Positions 17,744 to 27,318 are shown, numbered from the stretch's first letter. The stretch: DNA of 64,000 nucleotides from Flavivirga rizhaonensis (GCF_004791695.1 NZ_SRSO01000006.1:62001-126000); one strand, 5' to 3'. Translations and numbers: made by a program. The notes: a model not told the origin generated them from the letters alone.

Positions 17744-17855
17744 AATGCTTTGAAATTTATGGACTCTCAAAAACACTAAACTTATATTCGATAAGCAAAT
17801 AATGAGTAAAGAGAATATAGAAATAGAGCGTATTATTTTTTTAATGATATAAATT

Positions 17856-17884
17856 AAAAAAGCACACCGTTTAGATGTGCTTTT
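17856..17884. terminator. Bidirectional intrinsic terminator
   Basis: AAAAAGCACA, loop CCGTTTAGA, TGTGCTTTT: an A-run on the left, a T-run on the right and a 6-base GC-containing stem. It lies between the flavoprotein (plus strand) and leuB (minus strand), which converge, so it can serve both. Confidence 0.8.
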
Positions 17885-17926
17885 CGTAAATCCCAATAAT
17901 TTTAATTTGGTGACTAACTCAAATAA

Positions 17927-19045
17927 TTAAATGATTGTGGACTGTCCTAAATGTATGTTTGTAAAATTTAAATTAGTTTCTTCTGGGTTATTTATAAAAT
18001 CTTCTATAAAATCACCAACTTTAGTGGTGGTTATATGATCGTACTTTGTATTTAAATCGGGTGTTGTTATATGAAGCTTTAACGATTTATCAACACCCTC
18101 TCTAATTAAATCTGCTTCTTCATGTAACTCAAAATGATCTAATAACATAGCAGCCGATAAAATAGATGCAATTGGATTAGCAATTCCTTTATTAGCAGCT
18201 TTTGTATAAGCACCATGTATAGGTTCGAACATAGCATATTTGTCGCCAAAAGATGCCGAAGCTAATAAACCTATAGAACCTACAATAACACTGGCCTCTT
18301 CAGATAAAATATCTCCAAACATGTTTTCGGTTAAAATAACATCAAACTGTCTTGGATTAATAATAAGTTCCATTGCAGCATTATCTATATAAAGATAATC
18401 TAATTTTACGTCGGGATACTTTGGAGCTAATTCCTGAATTACTTTTCGCCATAAACGAGAACTTGCCAAAACATTGGCTTTATCTACCAATGTTAATTTG
18501 CGTTTTCTGGATTGAGCTGCTTTAAATGCTAAATGAGCAATACGCTCAATTTCAAAACGTGTATATTCACAAATATCCGATGCAGTATTGCCATCTTCAC
18601 TTAACTTTTTTTCTCCAAAATAAATGCCACTTGTCAGTTCTCGGTATATAAGAATATTAGTATCCTTAATTTGCTTTTTCTTTAAAGAGGATTTGTTTAA
18701 CAAATCTTCATAAGCTATAACAGGTCTTATATTAGTATATAAATCCAAAACTTTACGAAGGCCTAGAAGACCTTGTTCTGGTCGTATTTCTGCATTAGGA
18801 TCCATATCATATTTTGTATTACCAATAGCACCAAATAAAATAGCATCTGCGTTTTCGCAAATGCTTATGGTTTCTTCTGGTAATGGATCTCCTGTTTTGT
18901 CTATTGCTGAAGCACCTACTAATCCAGTTTCGAAAGTAAATATATGGTTAAACTCCATAGCAATAGCTTTCAAAACCTTGACGGCTTGTTCTATGACTTC
19001 TGGACCTATACCATCACCTGGTAAAACGGCAATATTTAATTTCAT
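17927..19045 (-). CDS. leuB: 3-isopropylmalate dehydrogenase
   Basis: NAD-dependent oxidative decarboxylation of 3-isopropylmalate in leucine synthesis. LPGDGIGPEV at the N-terminus, RELTSGIYFGEK (substrate region), the lysine-containing VDKANVLASSRLWR, and YIDNAAMELIINPRQFDVILTENMFGDILSEEA are the family signatures. Length 372 residues. It lies 49 bases downstream of leuA in the same operon. leuC and leuD, normally between them, are absent from this window and must be elsewhere. Confidence 0.95.
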   Translation of the reverse strand: MKLNIAVLPGDGIGPEVIEQAVKVLKAIAMEFNHIFTFETGLVGASAIDKTGDPLPEETISICENADAILFGAIGNTKYDMDPNAEIRPEQGLLGLRKVLDLYTNIRPVIAYEDLLNKSSLKKKQIKDTNILIYRELTSGIYFGEKKLSEDGNTASDICEYTRFEIERIAHLAFKAAQSRKRKLTLVDKANVLASSRLWRKVIQELAPKYPDVKLDYLYIDNAAMELIINPRQFDVILTENMFGDILSEEASVIVGSIGLLASASFGDKYAMFEPIHGAYTKAANKGIANPIASILSAAMLLDHFELHEEADLIREGVDKSLKLHITTPDLNTKYDHITTTKVGDFIEDFINNPEETNLNFTNIHLGQSTII

Positions 19046-19063
19046 TTCAATTATTTACTTTTG

Positions 19064-19088
19064 TTCATTCCTGCAAAGGCGGGAATCC
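19064..19088. repeat. Family C repeat between leuA and leuB
   Basis: TTCATTCCTGCAAAGGCGGG followed by AATCC: a small hairpin repeat of the same family as 9935-10009 and 22359-22382. It sits in the short leuA-leuB gap. Confidence 0.75.
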
Positions 19089-19094
19089 CTCGTT

Positions 19095-20270
19095 CTAAGC
19101 AGAAGTAATTTCGTGATATACTTTGCTGTTTTCTATTATTTGATGGATATCACTATCATTAACTTCTTTCTTTTTGTCGGCAAAATTTAAGAAATTTATA
19201 TAAATTTCATCCAACTGAAGTTTTGTTAATTCGTATCCAATATTTTTTGCTCTATATGCTAAAGCGGCTCTACCACTTCTAGCTGTTAATACAATAGCCG
19301 ATTCTGTTACACCAACATCTTTAGGGTCTATAATTTCGTAAGTTTCACGATTTTTAATAACGCCATCTTGATGAATTCCAGAACTGTGCGCAAATGCATT
19401 AGCACCAACAATAGCCTTGTTAGGTTGTGTGTAAATACCCATGCTATCTGAAACCAATTGACTAATACCGTAAAGCATCTCAGTTTGTATTCTAGTATCT
19501 AGATTTAAATATGGGTGTTGTTTTAAAATCATTACTACTTCCTCTAAAGCCGTGTTTCCAGCACGTTCTCCAATACCATTAATAGTACATTCAATTTGTC
19601 TTGCACCGTTAATAACACCCTCAATAGAGTTGGCAGTTGCTAAACCTAAGTCGTTATGACAATGGCACGATAAAATAGCTTTATCAATCCCTTTTACATG
19701 CTCTTTTAAGTATTTAATCTTAGCACCATACTCATGTGGCAAACAATACCCAGTAGTGTCTGGAATGTTTAAAACAGTTGCGCCAGCTTTAATAACCGCT
19801 TCGCAAACACGTGCTAAATATTCGTTATCTGTTCTACCAGCATCTTCAGCATAAAACTCTACGTCTTCAACAAAAGATTTAGCATAGCTAACCGCTTTAA
19901 CAGCACGTTCTATAATGTCCTCTTGGTTAGACTTAAACTTAAATTTTATATGAGACTCTGAAGTTCCAATACCAGTATGAATTCTTGGTGTTTTAGCATA
20001 TTTTAATGCCTCAGCAGCTACTTTTATATCATTTTCAACAGATCGTGTTAAACCACAAACAGTTGCGTTTTTTACAATTTTAGAAATAGCCTCAACCGAT
20101 TTAAAATCGCCAGGGCTCGATACAGGAAAACCAGCTTCAATAATATCAACTCCTAAATTATCTAGCTGTTCTGCAATGATTAACTTCTGTTCAGTATTTA
20201 ATTTACAGCCAGGGACTTGCTCACCATCTCGTAGCGTAGTATCAAAAATTTGGACGTTATTATTAGACAT
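19095..20270 (-). CDS. leuA: 2-isopropylmalate synthase, short form
   Basis: Condenses acetyl-CoA and 2-ketoisovalerate, the committed step of leucine synthesis. The HMGL-like barrel begins with [13 protein letters not shown], and [15 protein letters not shown] plus SSGIHQDGV carry metal and catalytic residues. At 391 residues it lacks the C-terminal LeuA leucine-sensing domain found in the roughly 510-residue enzymes, so feedback by leucine at that domain is unlikely. Regulation may act before translation; a short branched-chain-rich ORF lies upstream. A homocitrate or citramalate synthase is possible but less likely next to leuB. Confidence 0.9.
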   Translation of the reverse strand: MSNNNVQIFDTTLRDGEQVPGCKLNTEQKLIIAEQLDNLGVDIIEAGFPVSSPGDFKSVEAISKIVKNATVCGLTRSVENDIKVAAEALKYAKTPRIHTGIGTSESHIKFKFKSNQEDIIERAVKAVSYAKSFVEDVEFYAEDAGRTDNEYLARVCEAVIKAGATVLNIPDTTGYCLPHEYGAKIKYLKEHVKGIDKAILSCHCHNDLGLATANSIEGVINGARQIECTINGIGERAGNTALEEVVMILKQHPYLNLDTRIQTEMLYGISQLVSDSMGIYTQPNKAIVGANAFAHSSGIHQDGVIKNRETYEIIDPKDVGVTESAIVLTARSGRAALAYRAKNIGYELTKLQLDEIYINFLNFADKKKEVNDSDIHQIIENSKVYHEITSA

Positions 20271-20356
20271 TTTATTTAAATATATTTTCTTATTGTATTA
20301 CGAATTTATATTTTGGTTTCCTAAAACCAGAATTGAAGCTTTCGTTTTTACGATGT

Positions 20357-20398
20357 TTAACCTTTGGATTGTCTAATTAAATAATTAATAATCAGCAT
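20357..20398 (-). CDS. Possible leucine/isoleucine leader peptide
   Basis: A 13-residue ORF, MLIINYLIRQSKG, ends 86 bases before the leuA start; five of 13 residues are Leu or Ile. A perfect TGGTTT-TAGG-AAACCA hairpin follows, but no T-run is seen after it, so a terminator is not evident. Chance occurrence in AT-rich DNA is quite possible. Confidence 0.3.
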   Translation of the reverse strand: MLIINYLIRQSKG

Positions 20399-20419
20399 TT
20401 TAGTGTTGTTTTTACAACT

Positions 20420-21970
20420 ATGACAAGAGAGCAAAAAGATAATTTGTTTGTTTTAGTAAAGTCGCTATCTAAATCTGAAAAGAGGCAGTTTAAACTTTAT
20501 GTAGGACGTTTAGGGGTAAATGAAGATTCAAAATTCTTGACACTTTTTAATATTCTTGATAAACTTTCCGTTTACGATGAGGCTACCATTCTTAAAAAGG
20601 GAATCGTAAAAAAACAGCAACTTTCTAATTTAAAGGCGCATTTATATAAACAAATTTTAATTAGTTTAAGATTAAACCCGTCTCATCAAAATATTAGAAT
20701 TCAGATTCGGGAACAGTTAGATTTTGCTACTATTTTATATCATAAGGGGCTTTACAAACAAAGTTTAAAAATATTAGATAAAGCTAAAAGTTTAGCTATA
20801 GCCAATGAAGAAAAAAACATTGCTTATGAAATCGTAGAATTAGAAAAAATAATAGAATCTCAATATATAACCAGAAGTCTTAATAACAGAGCAGATGAAT
20901 TATCTGTACAAGCAAAAGAATTGAGTCAGCAAAATGTTATAGCTAGTAAATTGTCTAATTTATCACTTCAATTATATGGTTTGTTTTTAAAAACAGGCTA
21001 TATAAAAAATGATAAAGAAAATCAGAGAGTTACTAATTATTTTAATGATAGGTTACCAAAATATGATATTAATAAATTAGGTTTTAGAGAAAAACTTTGG
21101 CTATACAAAGCTTATTTATGGTATAGTTTTTTAACATCAGATTTTTTAGCTAGCTATAAGTACGCTTCCAAATGGGTAGATTTATTTTATAAAAATAAAG
21201 ATATGATTATTTTGAATCCAGTCTTTTTTTTAAAGGGAAATCATTATTTACTCGAAGCATTATTTTATTTAAGGCAGTATGAAAAGTTTAAAGAAACACT
21301 TCTTAATTTAGAAGCCGTTACAAAAGAAAAATGGTTTCCTGTAGATGATAATGTGGACGGATTAGCTTTCTTATATATTTATAATAATAAGTTTAATCTA
21401 CATTTTATCGATGGCAGCTTTAAAGATGGTTTACCATTAATAGATGAGATCTTAGAACGTTTAAGAAATTACAAAGATCGTATTGATGAACACCACATCA
21501 TGGTATTCTATTATAAAATTGCGAGTATGTATTTTGGTGCAGGGGAGAATAAAAAGTGCATTTACTATTTAGAAAAAATAATAAGTAACAAATCCCTTCA
21601 AATGCGTGAAGACTTATTATGCTTTTCAAGAATTTTAAATCTTGTAGCGCATTATGAAGCAGGTCTGGATTATAACCTTGATGTTTTAATAAGAAGTACT
21701 TATAAGTTTTTAATTAAAATGGAAGACTTATATGAAGTGCAAAAAGAATTTATTAAATTTTTGAGAGGCTTGGGTGATATTTATCCTAATGAAGTGAAAA
21801 GAGAATTTATCAAACTTCATAAAAAACTAAAGCAATATGAAGATGATCCTTACCAAAGCCGTGCTTTCTTATATTTGGATATTATTTCGTGGTTAGAATC
21901 TAAAATTCAAAACAGACCAATAGACTTGGTTATTAGTGATAAATTTCATAGAAAACTGGGCGAAAAATAA
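20420..21970 (+). CDS. Helical-repeat protein of unknown function
   Basis: I do not recognise a named family. The 516-residue product is rich in paired amphipathic helices (for example LYHKGLYKQSLKILDKAKSLA and YFGAGENKKCIYYLEKIIS), which looks like TPR-type repeats along most of its length. There is no signal peptide or membrane helix, so it should be cytosolic and act as a protein-binding scaffold. It is divergent from leuA and followed after 132 bases by the SAM-I riboswitch, so it is probably its own transcription unit. Confidence 0.75.
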   Translation: MTREQKDNLFVLVKSLSKSEKRQFKLYVGRLGVNEDSKFLTLFNILDKLSVYDEATILKKGIVKKQQLSNLKAHLYKQILISLRLNPSHQNIRIQIREQLDFATILYHKGLYKQSLKILDKAKSLAIANEEKNIAYEIVELEKIIESQYITRSLNNRADELSVQAKELSQQNVIASKLSNLSLQLYGLFLKTGYIKNDKENQRVTNYFNDRLPKYDINKLGFREKLWLYKAYLWYSFLTSDFLASYKYASKWVDLFYKNKDMIILNPVFFLKGNHYLLEALFYLRQYEKFKETLLNLEAVTKEKWFPVDDNVDGLAFLYIYNNKFNLHFIDGSFKDGLPLIDEILERLRNYKDRIDEHHIMVFYYKIASMYFGAGENKKCIYYLEKIISNKSLQMREDLLCFSRILNLVAHYEAGLDYNLDVLIRSTYKFLIKMEDLYEVQKEFIKFLRGLGDIYPNEVKREFIKLHKKLKQYEDDPYQSRAFLYLDIISWLESKIQNRPIDLVISDKFHRKLGEK

Positions 21971-22102
21971 ATTTTTATAAAATTTTTCAAAAAAAATTAG
22001 GTTTTTAACTTTTTCTGAACGAATATTTGCAGTGAACTAATGTTGGTTTAAAAGAAAAAACTAAGATAAGTTCAAATACAAAGTTCAATCACTTATTGAG
22101 AT

Positions 22103-22221
22103 GTTATCAAGAAAGGCGGAGGGATTAGACCCAATGAAACCTTAGCAACCCTTTATACGTAAAGAAGGTGCTAAATTCTACCCCGTCCTGAACTCGTTTC
22201 AGGATTATACGGATAGATAAC
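22103..22221 (+). ncRNA. SAM-I (S-box) riboswitch
   Basis: The conserved core is clear: closing stem GTTATCAAGAAAGG ... ATAGATAAC, GGAGGGATTAGACCC, ATGAAACCTTAGCAACC, then AAGAAGGTGCTAAATTC. These are the S-box P1, the kink-turn/pseudoknot region and the binding core. It precedes metY, metX-thrA and the second sulfhydrylase-type gene, and should lower their expression when SAM is high. A hairpin with a T-rich tail follows. Confidence 0.95.
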
Positions 22222-22227
22222 CAAACG

Positions 22228-22259
22228 AAATTACTTTCAGTAATTTTAATTTTCTTTTT
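22228..22259 (+). terminator. Expression-platform terminator of the SAM-I riboswitch
   Basis: An 8-base perfect stem AAATTACT-TTC-AGTAATTT followed by TAATTTTCTTTTT, seven bases after the riboswitch closing stem and 145 bases before metY. Its A-T-rich stem is weak, but position and T-rich tail fit a SAM-dependent terminator. Confidence 0.6.
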
Positions 22260-22358
22260 AACATTTTTCTATATAAGCACGCTATTCGTAGCATATTTGG
22301 CTTTTGGTTTAATCGTAAAGAATTTCTAAATATTTTCATTTAGATAACCTTTAAAAAT

Positions 22359-22382
22359 GTCATTCCCGCATAGGCGAGAATC
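22359..22382. repeat. Family C repeat in the metY leader
   Basis: GTCATTCCCGCATAGGCGAG and four following bases. It lies between the riboswitch and the metY start and adds a readable but spurious MSFPHRRES extension to the metY frame. Confidence 0.7.
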
Positions 22383-22404
22383 AATTAATTCAAAAATTAG
22401 AAAA

Positions 22405-23679
22405 ATGAGTACACAAAAATTAGCAACAAACGCATTACATGCAGGACACGATGTAACAACAAACGGAGGTGCAAGAGCCGTTCCTATTTATCAAACAACA
22501 TCGTATGTTTTTAATAATTCAGATCATGCTGCAAACCTATTTTCATTAAAAGAATTAGGATTTATATATACCAGACTTAATAACCCGACGAATCAAATTC
22601 TTCAAGAGCGTTTAGCAGCTGTAGAAGGGGGCATTGGAGCCGTAGTATTTGCTTCGGGAACTGCTGCTATTTCAACAGGACTATTAACGCTTTTAAAAGC
22701 TGGAGACCACATTGTAGCATCTAGCAGTTTATATGGAGGAACTTACAACCTACTTAGTGTAACATTACCAAGATTAGGTATTACGACGACATTTGTAGAT
22801 GCTTCCAACCCAGATAATTTTAAAGACGCCGTACAAGATAATACGAGAGCCTTTTTTGTAGAATCGTTAGGGAATCCGAAATTGGATGTTTTAGATTTAG
22901 AAGCTATTGCTGTGCACTCTAAAGCAGCAGGTGTACCTTTTATTGTCGATAATACAGTGGCAACACCAGCGTTATTGAATCCATTAAAGCATGGAGCAAA
23001 TATTGTAATTCACTCACTTACTAAATATATTGGAGGCCAAGGAACGTCATTGGGAGGTGCTATTATTGATGGAGGTACTTTTGATTGGGCAAACGGAAAA
23101 TTCCCTGAATTTACGGAACCTTCAGCTGGATATCATGGATTAGTTTATAACGAAGCTTTAGGAGCAGCATCTTATACTTTTAAATTAATTTTAGAAGGAT
23201 TAAGAGATTTTGGAGGTGCTTTAAGTCCAACAAATGCATTCAATATTATTCAGGGTTTAGAAACGTTAACAGTAAGAATAAAGCAGCATAGTGAAAACGC
23301 ATTAGAGCTCGCAAAATGGTTGGAACAACAAGATGAAGTTGCTTGGGTAAACTATCCAGGTTTAGAAAGTAGCAAATACAAAGCTTTAGCCGATAAATAT
23401 TTATCTAAAGGACAAAGTGGTATTGTTACATTTGGAGCAAAAGGCGGGTATGATGCTGCTAAGACGGTAGCAGACAAAACAAAAATATTTTCATTATTGG
23501 CTAATATTGGAGATACAAAGTCGCTTATCATTCATCCAGCGAGTACAACACATCAACAGTTAAATGATGAAGCACAAGAATCTGCAGGTGTAACACAAGA
23601 TCTTATCAGGTTATCTGTAGGGTTAGAAGACATCGAAGATTTAAAAGCCGATTTAAAAGCTGTTTTCGCAACCTTGTAG
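22405..23679 (+). CDS. metY: O-acetylhomoserine sulfhydrylase
   Basis: PLP enzyme of the Cys/Met-metabolism family joining sulfide to O-acetylhomoserine to give homocysteine directly. The PLP lysine lies in HSLTKYIGGQGTSLGG, and the long GGTFDWANGKFPEFTEPSAGYHG insertion and length (424 residues) are typical of MetY rather than of the shorter cystathionine synthases. The start MSTQKLATNALHAG follows the repeat. First gene after the riboswitch; the next gene supplies its activated homoserine. Confidence 0.93.
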   Translation: MSTQKLATNALHAGHDVTTNGGARAVPIYQTTSYVFNNSDHAANLFSLKELGFIYTRLNNPTNQILQERLAAVEGGIGAVVFASGTAAISTGLLTLLKAGDHIVASSSLYGGTYNLLSVTLPRLGITTTFVDASNPDNFKDAVQDNTRAFFVESLGNPKLDVLDLEAIAVHSKAAGVPFIVDNTVATPALLNPLKHGANIVIHSLTKYIGGQGTSLGGAIIDGGTFDWANGKFPEFTEPSAGYHGLVYNEALGAASYTFKLILEGLRDFGGALSPTNAFNIIQGLETLTVRIKQHSENALELAKWLEQQDEVAWVNYPGLESSKYKALADKYLSKGQSGIVTFGAKGGYDAAKTVADKTKIFSLLANIGDTKSLIIHPASTTHQQLNDEAQESAGVTQDLIRLSVGLEDIEDLKADLKAVFATL

Positions 23680-23713
23680 GTTTTAAAATTAGTCAAGAAA
23701 AGAACATATTTTT

Positions 23714-23746
23714 AGACCTGTCAGGTTTTTAAAACCTGACAGGTCT
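23714..23746. repeat. Palindromic intergenic repeat, family B
   Basis: AGACCTGTCAGGTTTTT followed by AAAACCTGACAGGTCT, nearly identical to 1299-1330. It lies between metY and the metX-thrA gene, 20 bases before the latter's start. Confidence 0.85.
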
Positions 23747-23766
23747 AAATTAAAATAAAGAAGTAT

Positions 23767-26700
23767 TTGGAAGATACATTACCACATATCATAATTAAAG
23801 ATTTTACTACAGAAAGTAATACACAAAACACTGAAATAAAGTTGAGTTATCAGGTGTTTGGTAAATCCTTAGGTTCTGCACCTATCGTTTTGGTAAATCA
23901 TGCCTTAACGGGGAATAGCAATGTAGCTGGAAATGATGGATGGTGGAAAGATTTGGTAGGCGATGATAAAGTCATTGATACAAAATTATACACCGTTTTA
24001 GCATTTAACATTCCTGGAAATGGTTTTGATGGATTTATAATTGATAACTATAAAGATTTTGTTGCCAGAGATGTTGCAACATTATTTTTAATAGGTCTTA
24101 AAGAATTAAATATTGAAAGGCTCTTCGCTATTATAGGAGGCTCTTTGGGAGGTGGTATTGCCTGGGAAATGGCTGTGATTAAACCAGATGTTACTGAGCA
24201 TTTAATACCTGTAGCAACCGATTGGAAATCGACAGATTGGTTAATTGCCAATTGCCAGATACAAGAACAGTTTTTGTTAAATTCGAGAAACCCAGTACAC
24301 GATGCCAGAATGCATGCCATGTTATGTTATCGTACTCCAGAATCATTCAAAGAACGTTTTCACCGTTCTAAAAATGAAGATTTAAAGATTTTTAATGTAG
24401 AAAGTTGGTTATTACATCATGGCAAAAAATTGCAAGAACGTTTTCAACTGTCGGCTTATAAATTGATGAATCAATTATTAAAAACGATCGATGTTACTAA
24501 AAATAGAGCCAACGATTTTAATGTTTTGGAACGCATCGATGCCAACATTCATATTGTAGGTGTAGATTCCGATTTATTTTTTACAGCAGAAGAGAACAGG
24601 CAAACCCATAAACAATTAGCATTGACACACCCCAATGTAACTTATAACGAAATACATTCGGTACATGGACATGATGCTTTTTTAATGGAATATGAACAAC
24701 TAGAAAAAATTATAGAAGGCATTTTTGTGCCAGATTCTAAAAAAAGAAAAATGAAAGTATTAAAGTTTGGAGGAAAATCTTTAGCAAATGGAGATGGCTT
24801 GAATAAAGTTATTTCTATTGTTGAAAATAAGGTTAACAACGGTGAGCGGATTTCCGTTGTAGTTTCAGCAAGGGGAAATGCTACGGACGAACTGGAAGAT
24901 ATTTTAAATAAAGCTCTGAAAGGAGCATCTTTTCAAGACGAATTGGAAGCTTTTAAAACGTACCAAAAAGAACCGTTAAAAACCATAGATTTTTCTGAAC
25001 AGTTTTCAATTCTTGATAAACTTTTTGAAGGTGTTAGTTTATTACGTGATTGTAGCCAAAAAACGAAAGATGAAATTTTGGCTCAAGGCGAATTGCTATC
25101 TATTAAATTGCTTTCAGAATTGCTTAATAAAAGGGGCATTAAAGCAAAAGCTACTGATTCCCGACAATTAATTAAAACGGATGATGCCTTTGGTAATGCG
25201 CAACCTATTTCACAATTAACTAAAGATAATATTCGCCATTATTTTAAGCAAAATAATGGTGATACCGTTAATATAGTCACAGGATTTATAGCGTCTAATT
25301 CGAAAAATGAAACGACTACCTTAGGGAGAAATGGAAGTAATTATACAGCTGCTTTATTAGCCAATTATTTGGATGCTGAAGAGCTGCAAAACTACACCCA
25401 TGTAAATGGTATTTATACGGCAAATCCAGATTTGGTAGCCGATGCGCAAAAAATTAGGGAATTATCGTTTAGTGAAGCGAATGAGTTAGCTAATTTTGGA
25501 ACAAACGTCTTACACGCTAAAACCATAATCCCTTTAGTGGAAAAGAACATTAATCTGCGTATTTTAAATACGTTTAATTCGGATGACGAAGGCACTTTAA
25601 TTACTGCAAAACCAAGCTCTAAAGAAGTAACATCTCTGTCAGTTTTAGACAATGTAGCGTTGTTAAATCTAGAAGGGCGTGGCTTATTAGGTAAGATCGG
25701 GGTAGATGCCAGAATTTTTAAAGCGTTGAGTATTCATGATATTAGCGTGAGTATTATTTCCCAGGGATCATCAGAAAGAGGTATTGGATTAATTATAAAT
25801 GCAGAACAAGCGACTCAAGCAGTTATTGCTCTAGAGCGTGAATTTGAAAACGATTTTTACTCACAAGACGTCAATAAGATTGAAATCATAGATGATGTGT
25901 CTGTAATATCCATTATAGGAATTGAATTAAGTTCGTTTCATAAACCATTTAATGCATTGATTAAAAACCAGATTACACCTTTACTATTTAATAATACGGT
26001 AACAGGCAGAAATGTAAGTTTGGTAGTTAAAAAGAATCAATTGCATAAAGCTATGAACGTGATTCATGGTGAGGTTTTCGGAATTTCAAAAAAGATAAAT
26101 ATTGCCATTTTTGGACATGGTTTAGTAGGAGGTGCTTTAATTAATCAGATTTTAAAGTCTAAAGATGATATAGAAAAAAGAAAAGGTATTAACTTGAATG
26201 TATTCGCCATTGCTAATTCAAGAAAACTCCTTTTAAATAAAAATGGCGTTGATAATAATTGGGAGGATGCTATAGAATCAACATCACAAGAAAGTTCCAT
26301 CCAAGATATTATTGCTTTTGCAAAAGCGCATCATTTAGAGAACTTAATAGCTGTAGATAATACAGCAAGTTCAAATTTTCATTCAAACTATATCCCGTTG
26401 GTTGAAGCTGGTTTCGATTTGGTATCATCAAATAAAATAGCGAATACCATTTCGCATGAGTTTTATACGAAACTGCGTTTGCAATTAGATGAGCATAATA
26501 AACAGTATTTGTATGAAACTACAGTTGGCGCAGGATTACCATTAATTGATACGATTAAATTATTGCATGAATCCGGAGAAAATATTACCAGAATACGTGG
26601 TGTTTTCTCAGGAACATTAAGCTATTTATTTAATAACTTTTCAGTTCAGGATAAACCATTTAGTGTGATTGTTCGGGAAACTATAGATAAAGGTTTTACA

Positions 26701-27168
26701 GAGCCAGATCCAAGAGAAGATTTTTCCGGAAATGATGTTGCCAGAAAGTTATTAATATTAGCTAGAGAGTTAGATTTGCAAAATGAATTTGAAGATGTAG
26801 CCGTTCAGAATTTAATTCCGGAAGCTTATCAGAATATTTCAGTTCAGGAATTTTTAAAACAGTTAGATGTTTTAGATGAAGCATTCCAAAAAATAAAAGA
26901 TGAACAGAAAGAAGGTCATGTATTAAGATATGTAGGTGATTTATTTGGCGATTTATCTCAAGATAAAGGGAATCTGGAAGTGAAATTAGTATCTATTCCA
27001 GAGGACAGTACATTGGGTCATGTAAAAGGATCGGATGCAATTTTCGAGATTTTCACAGAATCTTATGGTGAGCAACCCATTGTTATTCAAGGTGCAGGAG
27101 CAGGAGCAGAGGTAACAGCCAGAGGTGTTTTTGGAGATATTTTGAGGTTGTCTAAGCATATAAATTAA
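23767..27168 (+). CDS. thrA: Trifunctional fusion: homoserine O-acetyltransferase - aspartokinase - homoserine dehydrogenase
   Basis: 1133 residues in three parts. Residues 1 to about 325 are a MetX-type alpha/beta hydrolase: nucleophile S126 in GGSLGGG, D269 in SDLFF, H302 in GHDAF. From M329 an aspartokinase domain begins, with ACT-type regulatory repeats to about 780. The rest is homoserine dehydrogenase, with GAGLPLI, FSGTLSY and GFTEPDPREDFSGNDVARK intact. The kinase part departs from ThrA at usually fixed positions: K337 where KFGGTS has Thr, N525 where GGSDY/NGSDY has Asp, H545 and N547 in place of the TDVDG aspartates. Kinase activity is therefore doubtful; the two outer domains look active. 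Together they would make O-acetylhomoserine from aspartate semialdehyde. TTG start; no ATG is close. Confidence 0.9.
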   Translation: MEDTLPHIIIKDFTTESNTQNTEIKLSYQVFGKSLGSAPIVLVNHALTGNSNVAGNDGWWKDLVGDDKVIDTKLYTVLAFNIPGNGFDGFIIDNYKDFVARDVATLFLIGLKELNIERLFAIIGGSLGGGIAWEMAVIKPDVTEHLIPVATDWKSTDWLIANCQIQEQFLLNSRNPVHDARMHAMLCYRTPESFKERFHRSKNEDLKIFNVESWLLHHGKKLQERFQLSAYKLMNQLLKTIDVTKNRANDFNVLERIDANIHIVGVDSDLFFTAEENRQTHKQLALTHPNVTYNEIHSVHGHDAFLMEYEQLEKIIEGIFVPDSKKRKMKVLKFGGKSLANGDGLNKVISIVENKVNNGERISVVVSARGNATDELEDILNKALKGASFQDELEAFKTYQKEPLKTIDFSEQFSILDKLFEGVSLLRDCSQKTKDEILAQGELLSIKLLSELLNKRGIKAKATDSRQLIKTDDAFGNAQPISQLTKDNIRHYFKQNNGDTVNIVTGFIASNSKNETTTLGRNGSNYTAALLANYLDAEELQNYTHVNGIYTANPDLVADAQKIRELSFSEANELANFGTNVLHAKTIIPLVEKNINLRILNTFNSDDEGTLITAKPSSKEVTSLSVLDNVALLNLEGRGLLGKIGVDARIFKALSIHDISVSIISQGSSERGIGLIINAEQATQAVIALEREFENDFYSQDVNKIEIIDDVSVISIIGIELSSFHKPFNALIKNQITPLLFNNTVTGRNVSLVVKKNQLHKAMNVIHGEVFGISKKINIAIFGHGLVGGALINQILKSKDDIEKRKGINLNVFAIANSRKLLLNKNGVDNNWEDAIESTSQESSIQDIIAFAKAHHLENLIAVDNTASSNFHSNYIPLVEAGFDLVSSNKIANTISHEFYTKLRLQLDEHNKQYLYETTVGAGLPLIDTIKLLHESGENITRIRGVFSGTLSYLFNNFSVQDKPFSVIVRETIDKGFTEPDPREDFSGNDVARKLLILARELDLQNEFEDVAVQNLIPEAYQNISVQEFLKQLDVLDEAFQKIKDEQKEGHVLRYVGDLFGDLSQDKGNLEVKLVSIPEDSTLGHVKGSDAIFEIFTESYGEQPIVIQGAGAGAEVTARGVFGDILRLSKHIN

Positions 27169-27176
27169 AAATAAAT

Positions 27177-27249
27177 GTCAGTCTGAGCGCAGTCGAAGAC
27201 ATTATTGAGCCTTTCGTTTTTTAAGCTTTTCGACTGCGCTCAATGTGAC
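27177..27249. repeat. Family D inverted repeat pair
   Basis: GTCAGTCTGAGCGCAGTCGA and the inverted TTTTCGACTGCGCTCAATGT face each other across about 25 bases, directly after metX-thrA. A full hairpin is possible. No T-run follows. Confidence 0.8.
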
Positions 27250-27318
27250 GCAGATATTTAATGACATTGAGCAGAAATCCAAGGGAATCTGACTTTAATA
27301 GTCAAACAAAAAAATAAA

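Noticed and set aside
22357..22404. MSFPHRRES extension of metY
   Set aside because: Derived from the family C repeat in the leader; MetY begins at MSTQKLATN.
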